The notes under the pieces were generated by a model that made no database searches, was not told where the DNA came from, and worked only from the letters and a program-made list of their open reading frames with translations. Shown one piece after another: positions 1-6,896 of a DNA stretch of 22,478 nt; the stretch's first letter is position 1; every line of letters starts with the position of its first letter. Source of the stretch: a virus; IMG/VR virus record IMGVR_UViG_3300028790_000101, positions 1-22,478 of that record. One strand, written 5' to 3'. The position numbers and the translations under genes were made by a program.

Positions 1-73
1 CGGTCTGCTCCCCCTCCATCGGCTTCGGCTTTCGCCTGCGTGTCCCTGGAGACGGCATGTTCACGACTGTCAT
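1..73 (-). CDS. 5' end of the SF3 helicase gene, repeat copy (partial)
   Basis: This is the first 24 codons of the phage/plasmid-type SF3 helicase whose full copy is at 21019-22419. The ATG is at 73-71 and overlaps the primase stop codon as ATGA. The gene runs off the left edge. On the circle it continues at the right end of the window, so this is not a separate gene. Confidence 0.85.
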   Translation of the reverse strand, partial: MTVVNMPSPGTRRRKPKPMEGEQT

Positions 74-132
74 GCGGCCCTCGTGATTCCCGCTGCTTGG
101 CGAGCCGCTTCGAGCTCATCGGTCGAGAACTC
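1..132. repeat. Terminal direct repeat, left copy (circle join)
   Basis: These 132 bases recur at 22347-22478 with a single difference: G at 122 against A at 22468. The repeat reaches exactly to both ends of the window, as expected when a circular molecule is written out linearly with its overlap kept. Gene continuity supports this reading, because the primase stop and the next helicase start (ATGA at 70-73) lie inside the repeat and the helicase body lies only at the other end. A true terminally redundant phage genome or a tandem array would look the same from sequence alone. Confidence 0.9.
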
Positions 133-1050
133 GCGGAGCCAACCACGTACGTCGACGCCTGCGCAGTGCCCATGGAGGCAGTGGATCGCGCCAACTTGCT
201 CGCCTGGTGCAGGAAGGTAGAGAAGCGTCGAGCCATCACCCGTGCGGCCCGACGTGTGCTGCAGCTCGCGCGGGCACCGGACAACGAAAGCTCCGTCGGG
301 CCGTCTGTCGAACACAGCGCCCCTTGCGCGTAGAGCGTGGTAGAGCAGGCCATACCCGTCCTGCTGGGTGCACGGGGCAAGGTTCGCGATTCGCGGCACC
401 CGGAACGCCTTCGATGCACGCATGGCGCGGTCGACGTCCTCTTGGGTGGCGTTGATTGTTAGTGCACCGATGCACGCGGCATCGCCCAGGACGCTCCAAT
501 TCTCTGGGCCTTCATTCTGCTCGCGCGTGGCGTGCGGCAAGCGGTACAGCCGCTGCCAGTCTGCACATGCCGGGTCAGCATGGATGCCGAAGCACCTGGC
601 AAGGTACGCCAGGGCAACCGCATATGTTCGCGCCCATTCGCGCCCATCGTCTCGCGTACGCAGGAGCGTAGGCTCCTCCTGGCGGTAGACGATCCGCGCC
701 CCCCCACGGGTCTCGTAGTAGTAGGGATGCGGATGCGTTCTCGAAAGCGCCCGCATCTTGTCGCGCATGCAGTGGCGCCATTGCTCGGGAGCGGGTTTGC
801 TCGACCCGTGGGTCTCTGGACAGTCCACGTCGAAGGCAATGACTTCGAGGTTGACGCCGACGCCCTGCTCGAGCGCTTCAGCGGCCAGCCTGCGGCCATT
901 CGACGAGCGGTACTGTGCAAAGTGCGCGTCCGATCGATAGGTGCGAGTCAGTGCCACGCCTAGCGGCAGGACGTATGCCGCATCCCCGTGCGCATGCCGT
1001 GGCCACGACTTTGCGTACTTGGTGCGCATCACGGACACAGATGAAGTCAT
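70..1050 (-). CDS. AEP-type DNA primase (prim-pol) with C-terminal zinc motif
   Basis: This 326-residue protein probably makes primers for replication of the element. The N-terminal half shows marks of archaeo-eukaryotic primases: an acidic FDVD pair at residues 73-76 after a hydrophobic strand, TRGGARIVY at 114-122 in the place of the conserved small-residue/His strand, and DWQRLYRLPHATR near 164-176, resembling the R-L-P-G/H motif. The C-terminal part carries C259, H265, C291 and C296, a likely zinc-binding site of the sort seen next to phage primases. The start at 1050 overlaps the upstream SF2 helicase stop (ATGA); the frame stays open for 21 codons further upstream, but that would lie inside the helicase gene. 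Its own stop overlaps the SF3 helicase start (ATGA). Primase followed by SF3 helicase is a classic replication pair of P4-like elements and plasmids. The AEP assignment is by motif only; the histidine expected in the second motif is not obvious. Confidence 0.75.
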   Translation of the reverse strand: MTSSVSVMRTKYAKSWPRHAHGDAAYVLPLGVALTRTYRSDAHFAQYRSSNGRRLAAEALEQGVGVNLEVIAFDVDCPETHGSSKPAPEQWRHCMRDKMRALSRTHPHPYYYETRGGARIVYRQEEPTLLRTRDDGREWARTYAVALAYLARCFGIHADPACADWQRLYRLPHATREQNEGPENWSVLGDAACIGALTINATQEDVDRAMRASKAFRVPRIANLAPCTQQDGYGLLYHALRARGAVFDRRPDGAFVVRCPRELQHTSGRTGDGSTLLYLPAPGEQVGAIHCLHGHCAGVDVRGWLREFSTDELEAARQAAGITRAA

Positions 1051-2732
1051 GCGACCTGCTCCGAGGGGCGTTGAAACCGTGCATCGCGGTAGAGCCACAG
1101 CGGCGGCTTCCATGCGTTCGCTGCGATTGCGTCGAGCGCCTCGCGCGCATCGTTGAAGCAGACGTCGTCTCGAAGCCCGTACCGCCGCAGAAGCTTCGCT
1201 TGCCTGACGCTACAGAGGCCTTCTTGGCGCCGCTGTGCGAGGACGTCGAATAGGGCGTCGGCATCCGCCCGCGTGATGTTGCAGGGCACCTCGAAGCCTG
1301 CCTTTCGCAGGGCACCGAGCTGCGAGTCGGTGGCCGGCTTGCGCTTCCACTCTGGCACCGTGTCGTTGGCAACTCCGGGCTCAGGCAGGCGCACGGCGCG
1401 CAGCAGGTCGCTGATGTCAACACGCGCCGCGGCGTATTTGAGGCCGCTGCGGATGAGCCGAGCGCGTTCGAGTTCCTCAGTGTGATGCCTCCTCAGAGCG
1501 CCGAGCCGCCCAGCTTCGAGGTCCTCGCGAGCCTGCTGGATGAGCTTGGCAAGGTCGCCCGCTTCGGCGCTGCTGAGCGCCCGCACGCGCGCGAGGAGCG
1601 GACTCGGCAGCTCGGCGCCGGCGAGCGCGTCGGCGGGTGCAGCGAGGCGCACAGCGCCCGCCCTGCCCGGCACGAAGTCGAGGATGAGGCACGACGTCTT
1701 GCCCTCCGCGCAGCGCGTCCCGCGGCCAATCATTTGCACCAGCAGCCCGCGCGCACGCGTCGGCCTCACGAGCGCAATGCAGCTGGTCTCGGGACAGTCG
1801 AAGCCCTCGGTGAGCAGCATGGCGTTGCACACCACCTGCACGCGCCCGCCGCGGTAGTCGGCCAGCACCTGGGCGCGCGCCTCGCGCGACATGCCGCCAT
1901 CCACGGCGGCTGCCTTCACGCCGTGCTCTCGCAGCACCCGCGCAAGCGCGTAGGCCTGCTTCACGCCGGCCACGAACGCGAGCGTGCGCCGTCCGTCGGC
2001 GAGCTCGGCAAGCGGCGCCGCCACCTCGTGCAGGACGCGCTCTCGGGTCAGCTCGCGCTCGAGGTCGGCAGCCACGAAGTCTCCGCGCTCGATGCCCACG
2101 TGCGAGAGGTCCAAGTGTTCGACCACCACCGAGCGCAGGTCGATGGGCGCGAGCCAACCCCCGCTGATGCCGGCGCCGAGCTCCATGCGGTAGGCCTCGG
2201 ACTCGAAGGCATGGCGCAGGCCAACGCCGTCGGCGCGGTCGGGCGTCGCCGTCACGCCGAGCACCTTCGCCGGCTCGAAGTACGCGAGCACGGCTCGGTA
2301 CGTCTTGGCCACAACATGGTGAACCTCATCTACGATCACCAGGCCGAAGCCGTCGGGCGCGAAGCTCTCGAGGCGCTTGCCGCGGAGTGTCTGCACCGAG
2401 GCCACTACCACCTGCGCGTCCCCCGCGCGCCGGTCGGCTTGCTCGATGCCCACCGAGAGCCCGAAGCGCGCGAGCGTGGCGGCGGCCTGGTCGAGCAACT
2501 CGCTCCGGTGCGCGAGCACCAGCACGCGGGCGCCAAGGCCGACGAAGTGCTGCGCCACCGCCGCGAAGCAGACCGTCTTGCCGAGGCCGGTCGCGAGCAC
2601 GAGCAGCGTCGCGCGCACGCGCTCTAGCTCGGCCAGCACGCGAGCGCGGGCCTCGGTCTGGTAGGGACGCAGTTCGATACCTGCGACCCGCTCCAGCTCG
2701 ACCTGTGCGGCGGAAAGATACCGCGGACTCAT
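1047..2732 (-). CDS. SF2 DEAD/DEAH-box helicase (XPB/RadD-like)
   Basis: This 561-residue superfamily 2 helicase is ATP-driven and likely acts in replication or recombination of the element. RPYQ is at residues 22-25, Walker A ATGLGKT at 47-53, motif II DEVHH at 135-139, motif III TATPDR at 161-166 and motif VI QMIGRGTR at 333-340, so both RecA-like lobes are intact. About 200 further residues follow, helical and charged, without a fold I recognise. The ATG at 2732 is preferred over an upstream in-frame start at 2807 because GGAG sits 7 bases before it and the longer form would overlap the upstream gene. The stop overlaps the primase start as ATGA, so translation is probably coupled. Helicases of this type are common next to phage primases, but the exact role is unknown. 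Confidence 0.88.
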   Translation of the reverse strand: MSPRYLSAAQVELERVAGIELRPYQTEARARVLAELERVRATLLVLATGLGKTVCFAAVAQHFVGLGARVLVLAHRSELLDQAAATLARFGLSVGIEQADRRAGDAQVVVASVQTLRGKRLESFAPDGFGLVIVDEVHHVVAKTYRAVLAYFEPAKVLGVTATPDRADGVGLRHAFESEAYRMELGAGISGGWLAPIDLRSVVVEHLDLSHVGIERGDFVAADLERELTRERVLHEVAAPLAELADGRRTLAFVAGVKQAYALARVLREHGVKAAAVDGGMSREARAQVLADYRGGRVQVVCNAMLLTEGFDCPETSCIALVRPTRARGLLVQMIGRGTRCAEGKTSCLILDFVPGRAGAVRLAAPADALAGAELPSPLLARVRALSSAEAGDLAKLIQQAREDLEAGRLGALRRHHTEELERARLIRSGLKYAAARVDISDLLRAVRLPEPGVANDTVPEWKRKPATDSQLGALRKAGFEVPCNITRADADALFDVLAQRRQEGLCSVRQAKLLRRYGLRDDVCFNDAREALDAIAANAWKPPLWLYRDARFQRPSEQVA

Positions 2733-2778
2733 GCACCGTCTCCAATGCGACCGCGCTCGAGCATTCGCGCGACGTCGG

Positions 2779-3117
2779 TCACGACACACCGTCCGGCTCG
2801 TGGGCATGCAGCAGCTCGACGTAGGCCTCCAGTTGAACGTCGTAGTACTGGCGCAGCGCGCGCACGAGGCGATAGCTGGCCATCTGATCGAGCCCGATCG
2901 CGTCGATTACGTGCTGCGCGAGCTCGCGGTCGGCGACGCTGAACCGCCCGTCGAACGTGGTGAGCGCGACCATCGCGTCGTCGACCACCTGCAGGTCGAG
3001 GCGCGCGCGACCAGCGCACCAGGCGATGCAGCCGGTGTTCCAGTGCTTGAAGCTGTAGGGCTTGCGGTTCTTCTTGTCGCGCTTGATGCTGCGCCTTGGC
3101 TTGTGTATTCTCTTCAC
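2779..3117 (-). CDS. Small hypothetical protein in the replication operon
   Basis: The protein has about 112 residues. Its N-terminus is very basic (KRIHKPRRSIKRDKKNRK), followed by an acidic, helical C-terminal part ending in HAHEPDGVS. I do not recognise a family. A GTG start at 3117 is chosen because GGAG lies 8 bases upstream; a TTG start nine codons earlier (3144) is also in frame. The gene lies between the excisionase-like gene and the SF2 helicase, on the same strand and 46 bases from the latter, so it belongs to the same transcript. The basic N-terminus suggests nucleic-acid contact, but that is a guess. Confidence 0.6.
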   Translation of the reverse strand: MKRIHKPRRSIKRDKKNRKPYSFKHWNTGCIAWCAGRARLDLQVVDDAMVALTTFDGRFSVADRELAQHVIDAIGLDQMASYRLVRALRQYYDVQLEAYVELLHAHEPDGVS

Positions 3118-3183
3118 CGTCGACTCCGCGGTTGGGGAAGGCAAGCGGCTCGTCGGGTGCGGACCCTTCGAGCTGCAGTTACT

Positions 3184-3471
3184 TCAGTGCATCGCATCCG
3201 CGATGAACGATTCGAGTGCAGCGCGAGGGATCAACACTCTCGAGGATCCACCGTTTGCGAGCTTGGCCTTAGGAAGCAGACCGGTCGCAATCAGTCGACG
3301 GACTTTGCGGTCACTGCAGCGGAGCAACGTCGCTGCCTCACGAGCCGTGAGATGCTCTGGCAGCGGAGCACGCTCGGCCTCTAGTGCCCTAGCGACTGCG
3401 CCTTCAACGAGCGTTGCGAGTTCAACCTCCGTCAGCTGCACCAGCATGCGTGGGCCGCCCCTGGTCTCCAT
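3184..3471 (-). CDS. Excisionase/AlpA-type helix-turn-helix protein
   Basis: This 95-residue DNA-binding protein has a MerR-like HTH of the excisionase (HTH_17) kind at about residues 41-90. LTAREAATLLRCSDRKVRRL forms the HTH, followed by a small wing with SSRVLIPRAALESFI. Such proteins bend DNA at attachment sites to direct excision, or activate integrase transcription as AlpA does. The first 40 residues add a helix rich in Glu and Ala. Its ATG shares one base with the stop of the upstream HTH gene (TGATG), and GGAGGAGG lies just before the start, so the two are translated together. Either an Xis or a transcriptional role fits; sequence cannot separate them. Confidence 0.75.
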   Translation of the reverse strand: METRGGPRMLVQLTEVELATLVEGAVARALEAERAPLPEHLTAREAATLLRCSDRKVRRLIATGLLPKAKLANGGSSRVLIPRAALESFIADAMH

Positions 3472-3659
3472 CAGGCCACCTCCTCCGCGCGGCGGTCTGG
3501 CAACGGCAGGCCCAACGCCTTCGCTGTGCGGCTCACGCGTGCGATCGTCGTCGACGTACAGCGCTCACCTGCGTAGACGCGCTTCACGGTGCGCGGGTCG
3601 ACGACACACTCAGCGGCAATACGAAGCTGATCGGTAACGGTGAGCTTGGCTTTGCGCAT
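3471..3659 (-). CDS. Small HTH transcriptional regulator
   Basis: This 62-residue protein begins with a basic stretch and has the pattern IAAECVVDPRTVKRVYAGERCTSTTIARVSRTAKALGLPLP. That matches a LacI/Cro-like helix-turn-helix: a short helix, a turn, a recognition helix with TVKRVY, then a further helix. The ATG at 3659 has GGAG 8 bases upstream; a GTG six codons earlier is a weaker choice. It is the first gene of the excisionase-replication operon and lies just below the paired repeats at 3729-3760, so it may control its own promoter and act as the lysogeny switch. The exact repressor family is not recognised. Confidence 0.65.
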   Translation of the reverse strand: MRKAKLTVTDQLRIAAECVVDPRTVKRVYAGERCTSTTIARVSRTAKALGLPLPDRRAEEVA

Positions 3660-3728
3660 TGTGGCGACTCCATGCACTTGGATGTCGCCTAGTTTGATGA
3701 GCCTCCCGTAGGGAAAGCTATCGTGGGG

Positions 3729-3760
3729 AGCTGCGCCCTAAGCTAGGTAGTTGCGCCCTA
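3729..3760. promoter_or_regulatory. Paired operator-like direct repeats
   Basis: AGCTGCGCCCTA (3729-3740) and AGTTGCGCCCTA (3749-3760) differ at one base and start 20 bp apart, about two helical turns. They lie 70-100 bp upstream of the HTH gene start at 3659. The second copy overlaps the stop codon of the upstream gene. Spacing and position fit binding by two dimers of the adjacent regulator. No convincing -35/-10 pair was found next to them. Confidence 0.5.
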
Positions 3761-4495
3761 GCTTTCGCTTGCGACTCGCCTCCGGTTCTTGCTCGCCTCG
3801 TCTACTTTGCTCAGCGCGTCCTCGACGTTGTCGAGGTCGAACGCGTTCACCGTTGCCATGAGTTCCGCCGTCATAAAGCGCTCGGTCTTGACCCCGCGCC
3901 CGGCGTTGCCCGTGCTGCTCCGGTTGGTGGACACGGCAACAAGCTCAGCTGCCACGCGATCGCGGGCGAGGACGCCGAATCGGGAGTCGAGTCGCTCGAG
4001 TTGTACGATGAGGGCGCCGGCAGCAATGTCGGGAACTGTCGAATCGCCAGCGAACCTCTTCACGCTATCGATAGCTTTCTTCACAAGCTCGCGCGCGTAG
4101 CGAATCTTCGTAGTCTTCAAATCTTCCCGTCTGCCCGCTCCGTAACGGAGCCTTTCCGCGCGCTCGACGAAGTCACGAATCTGATCGTTGTCGTGAGTCA
4201 GAATCGTGAACATCAGGTCTACGACGTGCTCCCTGAGTAGAAGGAGGTGGTCCCTGTCAGAAGGCGCTCCCTTGTGCTTGCCGAGGAACGCAAGCAGTCG
4301 CTCGAAGTCCCCTACGCCGCACAGCAGCTCGGTCACACATGCCTCTATCGTCAAACAAGAGCGGCCCACGACCGCCGCTACAATTGCGGCGTTCTGCTTC
4401 ATTTCAGCGAGCCTGGTGCGCAGTCTGCAGTTCAACTGGACCACGCGTTCAATCGGCAAGAGGCTCAACCACGTGATATGGTCGTCGTCGGTCAT
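3758..4495 (-). CDS. Hypothetical protein between integrase and regulator
   Basis: This predicted soluble, mostly helical protein of 245 residues is rich in Arg, Asp and Leu. It has no signal peptide, membrane segment or catalytic motif that I recognise. The C-terminal 30 residues are charged and end in NRRRVASES. The start is GTG at 4498 or ATG at 4495; the ATG is preferred because AAGG sits close upstream of it. The gene lies between the integrase and the small HTH gene, all on the same strand, and its stop codon is inside the second operator-like repeat. A regulatory or integration-accessory role would fit the position but has no direct support. Confidence 0.7.
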   Translation of the reverse strand: MTDDDHITWLSLLPIERVVQLNCRLRTRLAEMKQNAAIVAAVVGRSCLTIEACVTELLCGVGDFERLLAFLGKHKGAPSDRDHLLLLREHVVDLMFTILTHDNDQIRDFVERAERLRYGAGRREDLKTTKIRYARELVKKAIDSVKRFAGDSTVPDIAAGALIVQLERLDSRFGVLARDRVAAELVAVSTNRSSTGNAGRGVKTERFMTAELMATVNAFDLDNVEDALSKVDEASKNRRRVASES

Positions 4496-4557
4496 CACCT
4501 TGACCCCCGCCCCCGAGCGCCTGCCAGCGCTGCGTGGGGCTTCCTATGTCGACGCCA

Positions 4558-5916
4558 CTATCCCACGGCTTCGTCCGCGCCCTCAACAGACCGGCGAGCG
4601 CCGCTGACCGAGGCAACGACGCGCGCCATGATGGGCTCGATCTGCATCGCCGCTTCGAGTGTGCGCGCCTCGCGGGGAATCCCGCGCAGCAAGCCAACGT
4701 ACCGCTTTTCCGCCACGGTGACGCTATGCCCGAGTTGCTTCGCACTCCGAAACGCGCTCGCTGCCCCGAAGATGCCCGGTGCGTTCGTCAAGTACGTGCC
4801 GCACGTGCAGCGAAGCATCTGCCAATGGAACCTCGGGGCACCGTAGGTTATCCGCATGCGCCGTGCCGCGGCCTCGATCATCCCCTCCGTCATTCCGAAC
4901 ACCGAGCCCTTGCCCCCAGTACGCAATCGCATCTTCGCGAGCATCGGGCGCAGGTGCGTGCTCACGTCGAGCACAACCGTTCGCGCGTAGCGGGTCTTGA
5001 CCTCCCCCCCAATCAAGTAGATCTCCCCAGCCGCAGTCCCGTCGTGATCGAGCGCATCAAGATCAACCTGACTCCAGTCGAGGTTGGCCGCTTCATTTAG
5101 TCGCATGCCGGTCATCAGAACGAAGGCAGTAAATGGCGCGATCGAATCGTAGCGATGCGTGGTACCACGATCGCGCTGACCACGATGCTCGTCGCGCGTC
5201 TCAGCGAACATCTCCGCGTCATGACGTAGCGCAGCGTCGAGGACGCGCTGACAGTCTCGCGGTTTCAAAAACTCGATCCGCTCCGTTACCACCGGCAACC
5301 GCTGTAGCCCGTCCTTCAGGTCATCATTGGTAACGCGCGGCAACAGATCTACCTTGCGTAGGTACCCAAGGATCGTGCGCACCTTACGCAGGTCGCCATT
5401 GATGCTGTGCGGCGCCCGCAGTTCGGAAGTAGCGATGCGGGCGCCACGTCCACGGCCCTTGCCGGTAGCTGCTGCGCTTTTTGGTTCGCAAACCACCGCC
5501 TCGCGAAAGGCCATGAGCCGCGCCCGGGTGAGGTCATCGCACGTCCGCACGCCAACCTTGCTCGACCACGCCATGAACTTGTCTCCCGCGGCGCCGTAGT
5601 CGAGTTTCGAGCGAGGGCTGAGGTGGGGGTGCGCCCGGAAGTATCTCTTCACGGCATCGCTCACCGCGGTTCCAGTCGCCCGTGGTGCGCCCGAGTCCAG
5701 CGCGAGCCGGCGCTTCGCGAGCTCCCGAGACTTCCACGCGGCCCATTTCTCCCGTTGCTCGGCGGTTCCGCTGTGCTCGGCCGGCAGGCTCGCCTGCCGC
5801 GACTTGCCCGTGTCCGGGTCGCTGTAGCGGGCCATCCACCCACTACGTCGCGCCTCGTTCGGTTTGATGAGCGTGACCCCGGGGTGCTTCGGTCCACGCC
5901 GCTTGCGTGCTGCCAT
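4558..5916 (-). CDS. int: Tyrosine recombinase (phage-type integrase)
   Basis: This 452-residue site-specific recombinase should join the circle to the host chromosome at the adjacent attP. A basic N-terminus (arm-binding type) is followed by a core-binding domain around residues 85-200 and a catalytic domain from about 215. Catalytic residues seen are R272 in TGMRLNEAANLDW, K307 in EVKTRYAR, R369 in QMLRCTCGTYL, H397 in LGHS and the nucleophile Y406 in AEKRYVG. The usual His of the H-x-x-R box is Gln (Q366), though H364 lies two residues before. The ATG at 5916 is preferred over a GTG at 5961 because AAAGGA lies upstream and the protein then begins with the typical basic MAARKRRGPK. The gene reads away from attP, the usual arrangement. 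Confidence 0.95.
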   Translation of the reverse strand: MAARKRRGPKHPGVTLIKPNEARRSGWMARYSDPDTGKSRQASLPAEHSGTAEQREKWAAWKSRELAKRRLALDSGAPRATGTAVSDAVKRYFRAHPHLSPRSKLDYGAAGDKFMAWSSKVGVRTCDDLTRARLMAFREAVVCEPKSAAATGKGRGRGARIATSELRAPHSINGDLRKVRTILGYLRKVDLLPRVTNDDLKDGLQRLPVVTERIEFLKPRDCQRVLDAALRHDAEMFAETRDEHRGQRDRGTTHRYDSIAPFTAFVLMTGMRLNEAANLDWSQVDLDALDHDGTAAGEIYLIGGEVKTRYARTVVLDVSTHLRPMLAKMRLRTGGKGSVFGMTEGMIEAAARRMRITYGAPRFHWQMLRCTCGTYLTNAPGIFGAASAFRSAKQLGHSVTVAEKRYVGLLRGIPREARTLEAAMQIEPIMARVVASVSGARRSVEGADEAVG

Positions 5917-5965
5917 GATCGCTTGCGTCCTTTGTGCTCGTATCGCGGCGTAAAACCGCACCGTC

Positions 5966-5985
5966 TGCTACCACGATGCTACCAC
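5966..5985 (+). promoter_or_regulatory. Integrase arm-type sites, left pair
   Basis: Two copies of TGCTACCAC lie at 5966-5974 and 5977-5985, starting 11 bp apart in the same orientation. An identical pair lies on the other side of the tRNA-like core at 6186-6206. Paired short direct repeats on both flanks of a core are the layout of integrase arm sites in lambda-type attP regions. They also overlap the upstream region of int, so integrase binding could repress its own gene. Confidence 0.65.
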
Positions 5986-6083
5986 AACATGGCGGCAAAC
6001 AATGACCGTCTGCGCTGGACATAGCTTGACGATTACGCGACAAAAGCGCGGCTTTCCATCCGGCGCTTGGCACATCTTGCAAA

Positions 6084-6135
6084 GAGCGCCGCCCTTACAA
6101 GGCGGACGTCGCAGGTTCGACCCCTGTCCCGCCCA
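6084..6135 (+). other. attP: attP core: 3' part of tRNA-Val(UAC)
   Basis: The segment reads as a tRNA from the end of the D arm to the discriminator base. It has GAGC, then an anticodon stem CCGCC/GGCGG with loop CTTACAA (anticodon TAC, valine), a five-base variable loop, a T arm GCAGG/CCTGT with loop TTCGACC, the acceptor strand CCCGCCC and discriminator A at 6135. No matching GGGCGGG acceptor strand exists upstream, so it is not a working tRNA gene. Integrating elements commonly carry such a 3' fragment so that the host tRNA is restored on insertion. CGA rather than CCA follows, so the host gene probably does not encode CCA. Confidence 0.85.
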
Positions 6136-6185
6136 CGAATGATTACGGGTAGTTAGGGCAACTCAGAGCAACCAAACGCGCTCGC

Positions 6186-6206
6186 TGCTACCACGGTTGC
6201 TACCAC
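6186..6206 (+). promoter_or_regulatory. Integrase arm-type sites, right pair
   Basis: TGCTACCAC occurs at 6186-6194 and 6198-6206, 12 bp apart, in the same orientation as the left pair. The two pairs sit about 100 bp to the left and 50 bp to the right of the tRNA-like core, consistent with the P and P' arms of an attP site. Confidence 0.65.
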
Positions 6207-6314
6207 TAGTTGCCCGGCTGGGCGCCGCCCTCACGGCAAGGCGAGTGCTGCTGCCTGTCCAATGGGCACGGGGGTCAGCGCCCTGCTCGGCCCCGCGTGC
6301 CGAAAGGACACCCG

Positions 6315-6566
6315 GTGCCGAACTCGCGCACGGGCCACGTCGCCGGGCTCGGCTTCGAGCTGACCTACCCGACGCCCGAGGACGCGCAAAGCCGCTCGAG
6401 ACCGGAGCCGAGCACGCCAACGCGCTCCGCGAGTCTCGACGCCATCCTCGCCGCCAATGGTTGGCAGGAGCGGGAGGGCGCCGACCGCGAGCGCCTGGAG
6501 CAGCTCATCACCCTCGTGGAGGCCTTCGAGCGGTGGCACCCTGACCACCGCATCGTCGACCCGTAG
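6315..6566 (+). CDS. Small hypothetical protein next to attP
   Basis: This putative 83-residue protein is acidic and helical toward its C-terminus (ASLDAILAANGW, then ERLEQLITLVEAFERWHPDH). The GTG at 6315 is preferred because AAAGGA lies just upstream; the frame also opens at an ATG at 6210 without a good ribosome site. No family is recognised. It is the first rightward gene after attP and is convergent with the 6693-8172 group, with a strong hairpin between them. Low complexity in its N-terminal half keeps confidence moderate. Confidence 0.5.
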   Translation: MPNSRTGHVAGLGFELTYPTPEDAQSRSRPEPSTPTRSASLDAILAANGWQEREGADRERLEQLITLVEAFERWHPDHRIVDP

Positions 6567-6633
6567 GCCGGTGCCAACCCCGACCTCAAGCCGGCGAAGC
6601 TACACCCCTGGTCGGCCTCCGAACCTCCCCGAG

Positions 6634-6656
6634 GTTTGCACGCGGCGCGTGCAAAC
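6634..6656. terminator. Hairpin between convergent genes
   Basis: GTTTGCACGC and its exact complement GCGTGCAAAC are separated by the three bases GGC, giving a 10-bp perfect stem. It lies in the gap between a rightward gene ending at 6566 and a leftward gene ending at 6693, where a bidirectional terminator is expected. No T-tract follows on either strand, so it may be a rho-dependent or structure-only stop. Confidence 0.5.
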
Positions 6657-6692
6657 TCCGTCGGCCAGCCGCGACCGCACCAGCTCGCCCTC

Positions 6693-6896
6693 TCACCCGC
6701 GCTGCATGTCTTCGCGCTGCATCCGTTCGAGGTCTTCCAACGCGACCCGCGTGTTGTGGATCTGGGCGCAGCGACGCGCGCCGATCCCGATGCTGTCCGG
6801 GTCGAGTCGCTGGAGTCGCTTGGCGATCAGGTCGGGCGTGTCGCGGCCCTCAGCGCTCGCGAGGTAGCGGGCTACCGCCTGCTGGTAGGCACTCAC
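6693..6896 (-). CDS. Small protein, paralogue of its upstream neighbour's C-terminus
   Basis: This 67-residue protein starts with GTG at 6896, overlapping the upstream stop as GTGA, with GAGGGG just before. No known family is recognised. Its residues VARYLASAEGRDTPDLIAKR align without gaps to VEAYFQSEQGRTMPASICAR near the C-terminus of the preceding gene product, sharing V, Y, S, G-R, P, I and R. This suggests a duplicated small helical domain now encoded separately. It is the last gene of a coupled leftward trio. Confidence 0.6.
   Translation of the reverse strand: MSAYQQAVARYLASAEGRDTPDLIAKRLQRLDPDSIGIGARRCAQIHNTRVALEDLERMQREDMQRG

Noticed and set aside
1-132. Attachment-site duplication flanking an integrated element
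   Set aside because: The repeat lies inside the primase and helicase genes, not at a tRNA, and genes continue across it. The real attachment site is at about 6.1 kb.
1482-2627. Long forward open frame of 381 codons
   Set aside because: It is the antisense shadow of the SF2 helicase gene; the product is His/Arg/Ala-rich without domains.
2729-2779. A 17-codon GTG-start leader ending at the SF2 helicase ATG
   Set aside because: It ends as ATGA at the helicase start, which is suggestive, but it has no ribosome site and is too short to separate from chance.
6063-6135. A whole tRNA-Val gene
   Set aside because: The anticodon arm, T arm and 3' acceptor strand are present, but no GGGCGGG partner or proper D arm lies upstream. 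It is a 3' fragment, as expected for attP.
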